A stretch of DNA of 64,000 nucleotides, from positions 51,208,837 to 51,272,836 of the forward strand of contig CM069438.1 of assembly GCA_035610365.1 (NCBI GenBank), in the 5' to 3' direction. This document shows, one piece after another, positions 50,001 to 63,000 of this stretch; the first letter of the stretch is position 1, and every line of letters starts with the position of its first letter. A program made the translations under genes and the position numbers. Source of the DNA: Aquatica leii (lineage: Eukaryota; Arthropoda; Insecta; Coleoptera; Lampyridae). Under the pieces are notes generated by a model, which was not told the DNA's origin, did no database searches, and saw only the letters and a list, made by a program, of their open reading frames with translations.

Positions 50001-50590
50001 GATTGTACTGATGAAGCATGTTATTCAAGAAATTGTGATTATTTTTTGGAAATCGTGTGGTTCAACGACCGTTAGATTTTTTAGTGTCAGCATCTTCGAA
50101 ACGGCACAAAGTTGTAATGGCACCCCACAAGCCAATAAACAATAATAGAATAGCTGTCAGTCGAAGTGGGTTAAACAAGTATATCGAGAGGGGTATATTT
50201 CTTGTCATTATATAGAAGAGCTTTTTATTGTGTAGGCACAGCTTGTTGTAATAAGTGTTAAGGATCATAAAAGGTGTCGTAAAACCGCTCGAAGGTTCAA
50301 TTCTTGAAAGTCCGTTCTGAGAAAATCTATAACATTTAATTGACTTCTTTTTTTCAGAAATTCATCTAGTCTGAACGGCACAGCGAGGCGGCCGTCTCCC
50401 ATACCAATCCCCGTACAAACGGGGAACATGGTTGGGGTGACAGGCCGCCCAATTTCACTTATGGATTCTACCGGTACTCCTCCAGGAGGACATCCTTACA
50501 TAGTTCAAGTTATTATAAATAAAGACGAAAATGGGTATGGTATGAAAGTTTCTGGAGATAATCCCGTTTATGTACAAAGCGTAAAAGAAG
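32095..50590 (+). CDS. RhoGEF2: RhoGEF2 / ARHGEF11-12 family PDZ-RhoGEF, first two coding exons (partial)
   Basis: This family of RGS- and DH-PH-containing RhoA exchange factors acts downstream of G12/13 and plexins to drive actomyosin contraction. Exon 1 is 32095-32126 (MNNLPANLTE + AG), donor gtaatt. Exon 2 is 50358-50590 (acceptor ttttttttcag, donor gtaagt) and completes the split codon as R. Its end reads PYIVQVIINKDENGYGMKVS then GDNPVYVQSVKEG, the start of the family's N-terminal PDZ domain and nearly identical in pattern to RhoGEF2/LARG. Before it is a Ser/Pro/Thr-rich linker (RRPSPIPIPVQTG). The intron is 18,231 bp and holds arrays D and E, a hAT MITE and a possible nested ORF. The rest of the PDZ and all later domains lie right of the window, probably beyond array F. 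Exon 2 is secure; exon 1 is supported by phase and promoter context. Confidence 0.85.
32127..33718. other. RhoGEF2 intron 1, 5' unique part
   Basis: Mostly unique AT-rich sequence with moderately CpG-containing stretches up to about 32900. No exon or RNA gene was recognised. A 60-70 codon minus-strand frame at 32104-32313 is antisense to exon 1 and has no supporting feature. Confidence 0.5.
33719..33845. mobile_element. hAT-type MITE (111 bp) with 8-bp target duplication
   Basis: The element 33727-33837 begins tagtgatgtaccgaata and ends tattcggtacatctcta, which are inverted copies at 16 of 17 positions. It is flanked by atcagaac on both sides (33719-33726, 33838-33845). The interior is built from repeated ATTCGG/CCGAAT. 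An 8-bp duplication and TAG-RGATG-like ends are typical of hAT elements. It is non-autonomous. Confidence 0.88.
33846..34300. other. Unique intron segment ending in an inverted piece of array D
   Basis: No gene recognised. A 99-codon plus-strand frame (33987-34286) matches nothing I know. At about 34248-34279 the sequence is an exact reverse complement of the array D motif gtttgtctcgatttttttc. Confidence 0.5.
34300..43605. repeat. Array D: ~605-650 bp tandem repeat, about 14 units
   Basis: The motif tcgatttttttcaaaacgag recurs near 34427, 35220, 36137, 36779, 37702, 38348, 38953, 39590, 40196, 40848, 41497, 42144, 42790 and 43441. The later steps are very regular (605-652 bp); the first units are longer or rearranged. 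Each unit also holds ggtattgacacctgctgcgt, acgcacatttaatgccggag, gtacgactcgcttcaatctg and gtaaccgtacgagaatgttg. It is visibly less AT-rich than the other arrays. Frames of ~100 codons open in several units but are broken in others, so I treat them as chance or remnant. It lies in RhoGEF2 intron 1. Confidence 0.9.
43606..45179. other. AT-rich unique intron segment between arrays D and E
   Basis: Contains an (aat)n microsatellite at about 43758-43778 and an imperfect inverted repeat at about 44608-44815 (tgtggttaaac...gattaaaccaca, both arms with ggaaaatgc), possibly an old fold-back element. No gene recognised. Confidence 0.5.
45180..49480. repeat. Array E: ~420-bp AT-rich tandem repeat, about 10 units
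   Basis: The marker tagtaggcatcagtgta recurs near 45543, 45951, 46374, 46788, 47320, 47743, 48302, 48728, 48995 and 49320. Regular steps are 407-426 bp, with some longer (533, 559) or truncated (267, 325) units. Each unit includes catagcctacttgtctaaat, taaatgacacttttgttttg and caaaacgaaatgacacagaa. No gene inside; RhoGEF2 intron 1. Confidence 0.88.
49481..50357. other. 3' end of RhoGEF2 intron 1
   Basis: Unique sequence after array E up to the acceptor at 50356-50357. It holds the minus-strand small frame described separately; otherwise nothing recognised. Confidence 0.5.
50062..50208 (-). CDS. Possible nested small membrane protein, 48 aa
   Basis: Minus strand, within the RhoGEF2 intron. 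The ATG at 50208 gives MTRNIPLSIYLFNPLRLTAI, then LLLFIGLWGAITTLCRFEDA and a charged tail ending KKSNGR-TGA. It has one clear hydrophobic segment followed by a hydrophilic C-terminus, the layout of a small single-pass protein. An in-frame ATG at 50268 would extend it to 68 aa. The stretch is less AT-rich than its surroundings. A minus-strand AATAAA lies near 49847. No family recognised; it may be chance. Confidence 0.3.
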   Translation of the reverse strand: MTRNIPLSIYLFNPLRLTAILLLFIGLWGAITTLCRFEDADTKKSNGR

Positions 50591-51040
50591 GTAAGTCACT
50601 TGAAAACTATTTCTATAATAAATTAATCACATTAATTAGTCACGACATGTGCTCGCTCGTATTGATTAAGCTCGGGGCTATTGAACGTTCAAGTTTCGAA
50701 TAAATATTTGTATGTGAATTTCCTGTCACATTTTAAAGAAGCGCGCACATGTCCGGCTTGCGTCTTTTCTTACGTTTAAATTACTCCGAGCAGAAGAAAA
50801 AAATCAAAACGCCTTCTTCGCCTACGCGCAAACATAACTACACTAAGGCAATTTGTAGTTGTAAACATTTCCAAGCTTATCAAGGTGATATACTGGTCGT
50901 ATTTTTAGAACCGTTCATTCAAAAGCTTCGAAATTGATCCAGATGTTTATATTTGGGGTGTACGACGATACGTTTCAAAGGGGGAAAACGAACACATGTG
51001 CTTCATTACTTTGAAACCAGATCAGCTGTTTGATTGCTCT
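50591..51040. other. Start of the RhoGEF2 intron after the PDZ exon
   Basis: Unique sequence after the donor at 50591. A 62-codon frame at 50749-50937 matches nothing known to me. No other feature. Confidence 0.5.
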
Positions 51041-54000
51041 TAAACCAATTAGTACTAATTGTTAGTTTTTGTCTAAATCAATTAACCGATTCAGTTAGTT
51101 TTAAACGTGGGTGGCGACTTTTAATACGTGGTTAACCGAATCGGTTAATACTACGATTTCTTTGTGGGTATATAATCCATTGCAAAGGACAAAATATTTA
51201 GTAAACGAATAAGATAATAGTTGGAAGCGTTAAATCAAGTAAAATAAAATAATTGTTTGTAACCGAATCGGTTATCGTCTGCTTTACTAAAAATATTCTA
51301 TTGGTTATTACACAATTAGACAATTTATATTTGATATTTAAAACTAATGTATTTGTGTTAAAACCGCTACGAATTGTATTTGATTGATAACCGAATCGGT
51401 TAATACCAAAAATTTTATATTAGGATTTGTTTGTGGATATGGGGATACAATTCAGTGCAAAAGACAATTAAATTTTAGTAACCGATTAAGATATTTTAAC
51501 GTATTTAATCACCAAGCACGTAATATAATTAATAAACATCTTATGTTAATTAATCGTTTGTAACCGAATCGGTTAATGTCTACTTAGTAAAAAGATTCTA
51601 TTGGTTATTATAGGTGGATGTGAGGATATAACCCAGTGCATAAGACAATAAATTGTTTAGTAACCGATTAAGATAATATTTTGAAGTATTTAATCACCAA
51701 GCATACAATTAATAAACGTTTTGTGTTAATTAATCGTTTGTAACTGAATCGGTTAAGGTTTACTTGGTAAAATATTTTATTAGTTATTATCAATTGGGGA
51801 CAATTTATATTTGACATTTGAAATGAATGTTTTTTTTTGTTGAAACCGCTACACATTGTATTTTATCCTTGGTAACCGAATCGGCTAATACTAAAAAGGT
51901 TGTGTAAAGATTTGTTTGTGGATATGGGGATATACTCCATTGCAAGAAACAATAAAACGTCTAGTAACCGAATAAGATAATATTTTGAAGTATTTAATCG
52001 CCAAGCGCACAATTAATTAACGTTTTATGTTAATTAATCCTTTGTAACCGAATCGGTTAATGTCTACTTAGTAAAAACATTCTATTGGTTATTATCAATG
52101 GGGACAATTAATGTATGGCATTTCAAATTATTGTATTTTTAGTGAAACCGCTACGAATTGTATTTCATCTATGGTAACCGAATCGGTTAATACAAAAAAA
52201 TTTATATTAGTGTTTCTTGGTGGATATGAGGATATAATCCAGTGCATAAGACAATAAAATGTTTAGTAACCGATTAAAATAATATTTGGAAGTATTTAAT
52301 CACCAAGCATACAATTAATAAACGTTTTGTGTTAATTAATCGTTTGTAACTGAATCGGTTAAGGTTTACTCAGTAAAAATATTTTATTAGTTATTATCAA
52401 TCGGGGACAATTTATATTTGGCATTTGAAATGAATGTTTTTTTGTTGAAACCGCTAATACTAAAAAGGTTGTGTAAAGATTTGTTTGTAGATATGGGGAT
52501 ATACTCCATTGCAAGAAACAATAAAACGTCTAGTAACCGAATAAGATAATATTTTGAAGTATTTAATCGCAACCATACAATGAAAAAACGTTTTATGTTA
52601 ATTGATTGTTTGTAACCGATTCGGTTAATTTCTACTTAGTAAAAACATTCTATTGGTTATTATCAATCAGAACAATTAATGTATATCATTAGTAACCGAA
52701 TAAGATAATATTTTGAAGTATTTAATCGCCAAGCGCACAATGAATTAACGTTTTATGTTAATTAATCCTTTGTAACCGAATCGGTTACTGTCCACTTAGT
52801 TAAAACATTCTATTGGATATTATTAATCCGGACAATTAATGTATGGTATTTAAAATTAATGTATTTTTACTAAAACCGCTACGAATTGTATTTTATCATT
52901 AGTAACCGAAACGGTTAATACAAAAAAAATATGTTAGGATTTGTTCGTGTATATGGGGATATAATGTACTGCTGGAAACAATAAAATGTCTAGTAACCGA
53001 ATAAGATAATATTTTGAAGCGTTTAATCGCCTAGCACACAATTAATAAACGTTTTATGTTAATAAATTGTTTGTAACCGAATCAGTTACTGTCTGATCTA
53101 TTAAAAATTCTATTGGTTCTTATTATTTGGGACAATTTATTTTTGGCATTTAAAACTAATATATTTTTGTCAAAACCGTTACATTTTGAATTTATTATTG
53201 GTAACCAAGTGGGTTAATATTAACTGAACATTTTATGTTAGGATTTGTTTGTGGATATAATCTATTGCAATAGACAAGAAAATGTCTAGTAACCGATTAA
53301 GAATCGGTTACCGTCTGCTTTACTAAAAATATTCTATTGGTTATTATCAATCAGGACAATTTATATTTGGCATTTAAAATTAATGTGTTTTTGTTGAATT
53401 GTATTTTATCATTGGTAACCGAATCGGTTAATACCAAAAATTTTATATTAGGATTTGTTTATGGATATGGGGATATAATCCAGTGCAAAAGACAATAAAA
53501 TGTTTAGTAATCGATTAAGATGATATTATAACGTATTTAATCACTAAGCACACAATTAATAAACGTTTTACGATAATTAATCGTTTGTAACCGAATCGGT
53601 TAATGTCTACTTAGTAAAAGCATTCTATTGGTTATTATAAATCGGGACAATTAATGTATGGCATTTCAAGTTATTGTATATTTAGAGAAACCGCTACGAA
53701 TTGTATTTCATCTATGGTAACCGAATCGGTTAATACAAAAACATTTATATTATTGTTTCTTGGTGGATATGAGGATATAATCCAGTGCATAAGACAATAA
53801 AATGTTTAGTAACCGATTAAGATAATATTTTGAAGTATTTAATCACCAAGCATACAATTAATAAACGTTTTATGTTAATTAATCGTTTGTAACTGAATCG
53901 GTTAAGGTTTACTTGGTAAAAATATTTTATTAAATATTATCAATCGGCGACAATTTATATTTGGCATTTCAAATGAATGTTTTTTTGTTGAAACCGCTAC

Positions 54001-57000
54001 ACATTGTAATTTATCCTTGGTAACCGAATCGGCTAATACTAAAAAGGTTGTGTAAAGATTTGTTTGTGGATATGGGGATATACTCCATTGCAAGAAACAA
54101 TAAAACGTCTAGTAACCGAATAAGATAATATTTTGAAGTATTTAATCACAACCATACAATTAAAAAACGTTTTATGTTAATTGATTGTTTGTAACCGATT
54201 CGGTTAATGTCTACTTAGTAAAGACATTCTATTGGATATTATTAATCCGGACAATTAATGTATGGTATTTAAAATTAATGTATTTTTACTAAAACCGCTA
54301 CGAATTGTATTTTATCATTAGTAACCGAAACGGTTAATACAAAAAAAATATGTTAGGATTTGTTCTTGTATATGGGGATATAATGTACTGATGGAAACAA
54401 TAAAATGTCAAGTAACCGAATAAGATAATATTCTGAAGCTTTTAATCGCCTAGCACACAATTAATAAACGTTTTATGTTAATAAATTGTTTGTAACCGAA
54501 TCAGTTACTGTCTGCTTTAATAAAAATTCTATTGGCTATTATCATTTGGGACAATTTATATTTGGCATTTAAAACTAATATATTTTTGTCAAAACCGTTA
54601 CATTTTGAATTTATTATATTGGTAACCAAGTGGGTTAATATTAATTGAACATTTTATATTAGGATTTGTTGTGAATATGAGGATATAATCTATCGCAATA
54701 GACAATAAAATGTCTAGTAACCGATTAAGAATCGGTTACCGTTTGTTTTACTAAAAATATCCTATTGGTTATTATCAATTAGGACAATTTATATTTGGCA
54801 TTTAAAACTAATGTGTTTTTGTTGAATTGTATTTTATCATTGGTAACCGAATCGGTTAATACCAAAAATTTTATATTAGGATTTGTTTGTGGATATGGGG
54901 ATATAATCCAGTGCAAAAGACAATAAAATGTTTAGTAACCGATTAAGATAATATTTTGAAGTATTTAATCACCAAGCATACAATTAATAAACGTTTTATG
55001 TTAATTAATCGTTTGTAACTGAATCGGTTAAGGTTTACTTGGTAAAAATATTTTATTAGTTATTATCAATCGGGGATAATTTATATTTGGCATTTGAAAT
55101 GAATGTTTTTTTGTTGAAACCGCTACACATTCTATTTTATCCTTGGTAACCGAATCGGCTAATACTAAAAAGGTTGTGTAAAAATTTGTTTGTGGATATG
55201 GGGATATACTCCATTGCAAGAAACTATAAAACGTCTAGTAACCGCATAAGATAATATTTTGAAGTATTTAATCACAACCAGACAATTAAAAAACGTTTTA
55301 TGTTAATTGATTGTTTGTAACCGATTCGGTTAATGTCTACTTAGTAAAAACATTCTATTGGTTATTATCAATCAGAACAATTAATGTATGTCATTAGTAA
55401 CCGAATAAGATAATATTTTGAAGTATTTAATCGTTAAGCGCACAATGAATTAACGTTTTATGTTAATTAATCCTTTGTAACCGATTCGGTTAATGTCTAC
55501 TTAGTCAAGACATTCTATTGGATATTATTAATCCGGGTAATTAATGTATGATATTTAAAATTAATGTATTTTAGTAAAACCGCTACGAATTGTATTTTAT
55601 CATTAGTAACCGAAACGGTTAATACAAAAAAAATATGTTAGGATTTGTTCGTGCATATGGGGATATAATGTACTGCTGGAAACAATAAAATGTCTAGTAA
55701 CCGAATAAGATAATATTTTGAAGCATTTAATCGCCTAGCACACAATTAATAAACGTTTTATGTTAATAAATTGTTTGTAACCGAATCAGTTACTGTCTGC
55801 TTTATTAAAAATTTTATTGGTTATTATCATTTGGGACAATTTATATTTGGTATTTAAAACTAATATATTTTTGTCAAAACCGTTACATTTTGAATTTATT
55901 ATTGGTAACCAAGTGGGTTAATATTAACTGAACATTTTATATTAAGATTTGTTTGTAGATATGAGGATATAATCTATTGCAATAGACAAATAAAATGTCT
56001 AGTAACCGATTAAGAATCGGTTACTGTCTGCTTTACTAACAATATTCTATTGGTTATTATTAATCAGGACAATTTATATTTGGCATTTAAAACTAATGTG
56101 TTTTTGTTGAATTGTATTTTATCATTGGTAACCGAATCGGTTAATACCAAAAATTTTATATTAGGATTTGTTTGAGGATATGGGGATATAATCCAGTGCA
56201 AAAGACAATAAAATGTTTAGTAACCGATTAAGATAATATTTTAACGTATTTAACCACCAAGCACACAATTAATAAACGTTTTACGTTAATTAATCGTTTG
56301 TAACCGAATCGGTTAATGTCTACTTAGTAAAAACATTCTATTGGTTATTATAAATCGGGACAATTAATGTATGGCATTTCAAGTTATTGTATATTTAGTG
56401 AAACCGCTACGAATTGTATTTCATCTATGGTAACCGAATCGGTTAATACGAAAAATTTTATATTAGTGTTTCTTGGTGGATATGAGGATATAATCCAGTG
56501 CATAAGACAATAAAATGTTTAGTAACCGATTAAGATAATATTTTGAAGTATTTAATCGCCAAGCGCACAATGAATTAACGTTTTATGTTAATTAATCCTT
56601 TGTAACCGATTCGGTTAATGTCTACTTAGTAAAGACATTCTATTCGATATTATTAATCCGGACAATTAATATATGGTATTTTAAATTAATGTATTTTTAC
56701 TAAAACCGCTACGAATTGTATTTTATCATTAGTAACCGAAACGGTGAGTACAAAAAAAATATGTTAGGATTTGTTCGTGTATATGGGGATATAATGTACT
56801 GCTGGAAACAATAAAATGTCTAGTAACCGAATAAGATAATATTTTGAAGCATTTAATCGCCTAGCACACAATTTAAACGTTTTATGTTAATAAATTGTTT
56901 GTAACCGAATCAGTTACTGTCTGATTTAATAAAAATTCTATTGGTTATTATCATTTGAGACAATTTATATTTGGCATTTAAAACTAATATATTTTTGTCA

Positions 57001-60000
57001 AAACCGTTACATTTTGAATTTATTATTGGTAACCAAGTGGGTTAATATTAACTGAACATTTTATATCAGGATTTGTTTGTAGATATGAAGATATAATCTA
57101 TTGCAATAGACAATAAAATGTCTAGTAACCGATTAAGAATCGGTTACCGTCTGCTCTACTTAAAATATTCTATTGGTTATTATCAATCAGGACAATTTAT
57201 ATTTGGCATTTAAAACTAATGTGTTTTTGGTGACTTGTATTTTATCATTTGTAACCCAATCGGTTAATACCAAAAATTTTATATTAGGATTTGTTTGTGG
57301 ATATGGGGATATAATCCAGTGCAAATGACAATAAAATGTTTAGTAATCGATTAATCACCAAACACACAATTAATAAACGTTTAACTATAATTAATCGTTT
57401 GTAACCGAATCGGTTAATGTCTACTTAGTAAAAACATTCTATTGGTTATTATAAATCGGGACAATTAATGTATGGCATTTCAAGTTATAGTATATTTAGT
57501 GAAACCGCTACGAATTGTATTTCATCTATGGTAACCGAATCGGTTAATACAAAAAAATTTATATTAGTGTTTCTTGGTGGATATGAGGATATAATCCAGT
57601 GCATAAGACAATAAAATGTTTAGTAACCGATTAAGATAATATTTTGAAGTATTTAATCACCAAGCATACAATTAATAAACGTTTTGTGTTAATTAATCGT
57701 TTGTAACTGAATCGGTTAAGGTTTACTTGGTAAAAATATTTTATTAGTTATTATCAATCGGGGACAATTTATATTTGGCATTTGAAATGAATGTTTTTTT
57801 GTTGAAACCGCTACACATTGTATTTTATCCTTGGTAACCGAATCGGCTAATACTAAAAAGGTTGTGTAAAGATTTGTTTGTGGATATGGGGATATACTCC
57901 ATTGCAAGAAACAATAAAACGTCTAGTAACCGAATAAGATAATATTTTGAAGTATTTAATCACAACCATACAATTAAAAAACGTTTTATGTTAATTGATT
58001 GTTTGTAACCGATTCGGTTAATGTCTACTTAGTAAAAACATTCTATTGGTTATTATCAATCAGAACAATTAATGTATGTCATTAGTAACCGAATAAGATA
58101 ATATTTTGAAGTATTTAATCGCCAAGCGCACAATGAATTAACGTTTTATGTCAATTAATCATTTGTGACCGAATCGGTTAATGTCTACTTAGTAAAGACA
58201 TTCTATTAGATATTATTAATCCGGACAAAAAAAATATGTTAGCATTTGTTCGTGTATATGGGGAAATAATGTACTGCTGGAAACAATAAAATGTCTAGTA
58301 ACCGCATAAGATAATATTTTGAAGCATTTAATCGCCTAGCACACAATTAATAAACGTTTTATGTTAATAAATTGTTTGTAACCGAATCAGTTACTATCTG
58401 CTTTATTAAAAATTTTATTGGTTGTTATCATTTGGGACAATTTATATTTGGCATTTAAAACTAATATATTATTGTCAAAACCGTTACATTTTGAATTTAT
58501 TATTGGTAACCAAGTGGGTTAATATTAACTAAACATTTTATGTTAGGATTTGTTTGTGGATATGAGGATATAATCTATTGCAATAGACAACAAAATGTCT
58601 AGTAACCGATTAAGAATCGGTTACCGTCTGCTTTACTAAAAATATTCTATTGGTTATTATCAATCAGGACAATTTATATTTAGCATTTAAAACTAATGTG
58701 TTTTTGGTGACTTGTATTTTATCATTGGTAACCCAATCGGTTAATACCAAAAATTTTATATTATGATTTGTTTGTGGATATGGGGATATAATCCAGTGCA
58801 AAAGACAATAAAATGTTTAGTAATCGATTAAGATAATATTATAACGTATTTAATCACCAAGCACACAATTAATAAACGTTTTACGTTAATTAATCGTTTG
58901 TAACCGAATCGGTTAATGTCTACTTAGTAAAAACATTCTATTGGTTATTATAAATCGGGACAATTAATGTATGGCATTTCAAGTTATTGTATATTTAGTG
59001 AAACGGCTACGAATTGTATTTCATCTATGGTAACCGAATCGGTTATTACAAAAAAATTTATATTGGTGATTCTTGGTGGATATGAGGATATAATCCAGTG
59101 CATAAGACAATAAAATGTTTAGTAACCGATTAAGTTAATATTTTGAAGTATTTAATCACCAAGCATACAATTAATAAACGTTTGTGTTAATTAATCGTTT
59201 GTAACTGAATCGGTTAAGGTTTACTTGGTAAAAATATTTTATTAGTTATTATCAATCGGGGACAATTTATATTTGGCATTTGAAATGAATGTTTTTTTGT
59301 TGAAACCGCTACACATTGTATTTTATCCTTGGTAACCGAATCGGCTAATACTAAAAAGGTTATGTAAAGATTTGTTTGTGGATATGGGGATATAATACTT
59401 CATTGCAAGAAACAATAAAACGTCTAGTAACCGAATAAGATAATATTTTGAAGTATTTAATCGCCTAGCGCACAATTAATTAACGTTTTATAATTAATCC
59501 CTTGTAACCGAATCGGTTAATGTCTACTTAATAAAGACATTCTATTGGATATTATGAATCCGGACAATTAATGTATGGTATTTAAAATTAATTTATTTTT
59601 ACTAAAACCGCTACGAATTGTATTTTATCATTAGTAACTGAAACGGTTAATACAAAAAAATATGTTAGGATTTGTTCGTGTATATGGGGATATAATGTAC
59701 TGCTGGAAACAATAAAATGTCTAGTAACTGAATAAGATAATATTTTGAAGCATTTAATCGCCTAGCACACAATTAATAATCGTTTTATGTTAATAAATTG
59801 TTTGTAACCGAATCAGTTACTGTCTGCTTTATTAAAAATTCTATTGGTTATTATCATTTGTGACAATTTATATTTGGCATTTAAAACTAATATATTTTTG
59901 TCAAAGCCGTTACATTTTGAATTTATTATTGGTAACCAAGTGGATTAATATTAACTGAACATTTTATGTTAGGATTTGTTTGTGGATATGAGGATATAAT

Positions 60001-63000
60001 CTATTGCAATAGACAATAAAATGTCTAGTAAACGATTAAGAATCGGTTACCGTCTGCTTTACTAAAAATATTCTATTGGTTATTATCAATCAGGACAATT
60101 TATATTTGGCATTTAAAATTAATGTGTTTTTGTTGAATTGTATTATATCATTGGTAACCGAATCGGTTAATACCAAAAATTTTATATTAGGATTTGTTTG
60201 TGGATATGGGGATATAAACCAGTGCAAAAGACAATAAAACGGTTAGTAATCGATTAAAATAATATTATAACGTATTTAGTCACCAAGCACACAATTAATA
60301 AACGTTTTACGTTAATTAATCGTTTGTAACCGAATCGGTTAATGTCTACTTAGTAAAAACATTCTATTGGTTATTATAAATCGGGACTAATGTATGGCAT
60401 TTCAAGTTATTGTATATTTAGTGAAACCGCTACAAATTGTATTTCATCTATGGTAACCGAATCGGTTAATACGAAAAATTTTATATTAGTGTTTCTTGGT
60501 GGATATGAGGATATAATCCAGTGCGTAAGACAATAAAATGTTTAGTAACCGATTAAGATAATATTTTGAAGTATTTAATCACCAAGCATACAATTAATAA
60601 ACGTTTTGTGTTAATTAAGCGTTTGTAACTGAATCGGTCAAGGTTTACTTGGTAAAAATATTTTATTAGTTATTATCAATCGGTGACAATTTATATTTGG
60701 CATTTGAAATGAACCGTTTTTTGTTGAAACTGCTACACATTGTATTTTATCCTTGGTAACCGAATCGGCTAATACTAAAAAGGTTGTGTAAAGATTTGTT
60801 TATGGATATGGGGATATACTCCATTGTAAGAAACAATAAAACGTCTAGTAACCGAATATGATAATATTTTGAAGTATTTAATCACAACCATACAATTAAA
60901 AAACGTTTTATGTTAATTGATTATTTGTAACTGATTCGGTTAATGTCTACTTAGTAAAAACATTCTATTGGTTATTATCAATCAGAACAATTAATGTATG
61001 CCATTAGTAACCGAATAAGATAATATTTTGAAGTATATAATCGTCAAGCGCACAATTAATTAACGTTTTATGTAAATTAATCCTTTGTAACCGAATCGGT
61101 TAATGTCTACTTAGTTAAGACATTCTATTGGATATTATTAATCCGGACAATTAATGTATGGTATTTAAAATTAATGTATTTTTAGTAAAACCGCTACGAA
61201 TTGTATTTTATCATTAGTAACCCAAACGGTTAATACAAAAAAAAATGTGTTAGGATTTGTTCGTGTATATGGGGATATAACGTACTGCTGGAAACAATAA
61301 AATGTCTAGTAACCGAATAAGATAATATTTTGAAGCATTTAATCGCCTAGCACACAATTAATAAACGTTTTATGTTAATAAATTGTTTGTAACCGAATCA
61401 GTTACTGTCTGTTTTAATAAAAATTCTATTGGTTATTATTTGGGACAATTTATATTTGGCATTTAAAACTAATATATTTTTGTCAAAACCGTTACATTTT
61501 GAATTTATTATTTGGTAACCAAGTGGGTTAATAATAACTGAACATTTTATGTTATGATTTGTTTGTGGATATGAGGATATAATCTATTGTTGTAGACAAT
61601 GAAATGTCTTGTAACCGATTAAGAATCGGTTACCGTCTCCTTTACTAAAAATATTCTATTGGTTATTATCAATCAGGACAATTTATATTTGGCATTTTAA
61701 ACTAATGTGTTTTTGTTGAATTGTATTTTATCATTGGTAACCGAATCGGTTAATACCAAAAATTTTATATTAGGGTTTGTTTGTGGATATGGGGATATAA
61801 TCCAGTGCAAAAGACAATAAAATGTTTAGTAATCGATTAAGATAATATTATAACGTATTTAATCCCCAAGCACACAATCAATAATCGTTTTACGTTAATT
61901 AATCGTTTGTAACCGAATCGGTTAATGTATACTTAGTAAAAACATTCTATTGGTTATTATAAATCGGGACAATTAATGTATGGCATTTCAAGTTATCGTA
62001 TTTTTAGTGAAACCGCTACGAATTGTATTTCATCTATGGTAACCGAATCGGTTAATACAAAAAATTTCATATTTGCGTTTCTTGGTGGATATGAGGATAT
62101 AATCCAGTGCATAAGACAATAAAATGTTTAGTAACCGAATAAGATAATATTTTGAAGCATTTAATCGCCTAGCACACAATTAATAAACGTTTTATGTTAA
62201 TAAATTGATTGAAACCGAATCAGTTACTGTCTGCTTTATTAAAAATTATATTGGTTATTATCATTTGGGACAATTTATATTTGGCATTTAAAACGAATAT
62301 ATTTTTGTCAAAACCGTTACATTTTGAATTTATTATTGGTAACCAAGTGGGTTAATATTAACTGAACATTTTATATTAGGATTTGTTTGTAGATATGAGG
62401 ATATAATCTATTGCAATAGACAATAAAATGCCTAGTATACGATTAAGAATCGGTTACCGTCTGCTCTACTAAAAATATTCTATTGGTTATTATCAATCAG
62501 GACAATTTATATTTGGCATTTAAAACTAATGTGTTTTTGTTGAATTGTATTTTATCATTGGTAACCGAATCGGTTAATACCAAAAATTTTATATTAGGGT
62601 TTGTTTGTGGATATGGGGATATAATCCAGTGCAAAAGACAATAAAATGTTTAGTAATCGATTAAGATAATATTATAACGTATTTAATCCCCAAGCACACA
62701 ATCAATAATCGTTTTACGTTAATTAATCGTTTGTAACCGAATCGGTTAATGTATACTTAGTAAAAAACATTCTATTGGTTATTATAAATCGGGACAATTA
62801 ATGTATGGCATTTCAAGTTATTGTATATTTAGTGAAACTGCTACGAATTGTATTTCATCTATGGTAACCGAATCGGTTAATACAAAAATTTTATATTAGT
62901 GTTTCTTGGTGGATATGAGGATATAATCCAGTGCATAAGACAATAAAATGTTTAGTAACCGATTAAGATAATATTTTGAAGTATTTAATCACCAAGCATA

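Noticed and set aside
50749..50937. 62-codon plus-strand frame after the PDZ exon
   Set aside because: No family match, no splice or start context; it lies in the intron after the donor at 50591.
53902..57907. Three similar 63-codon minus-strand frames
   Set aside because: They are products of array F units, change with each unit's mutations, and have no gene signals.
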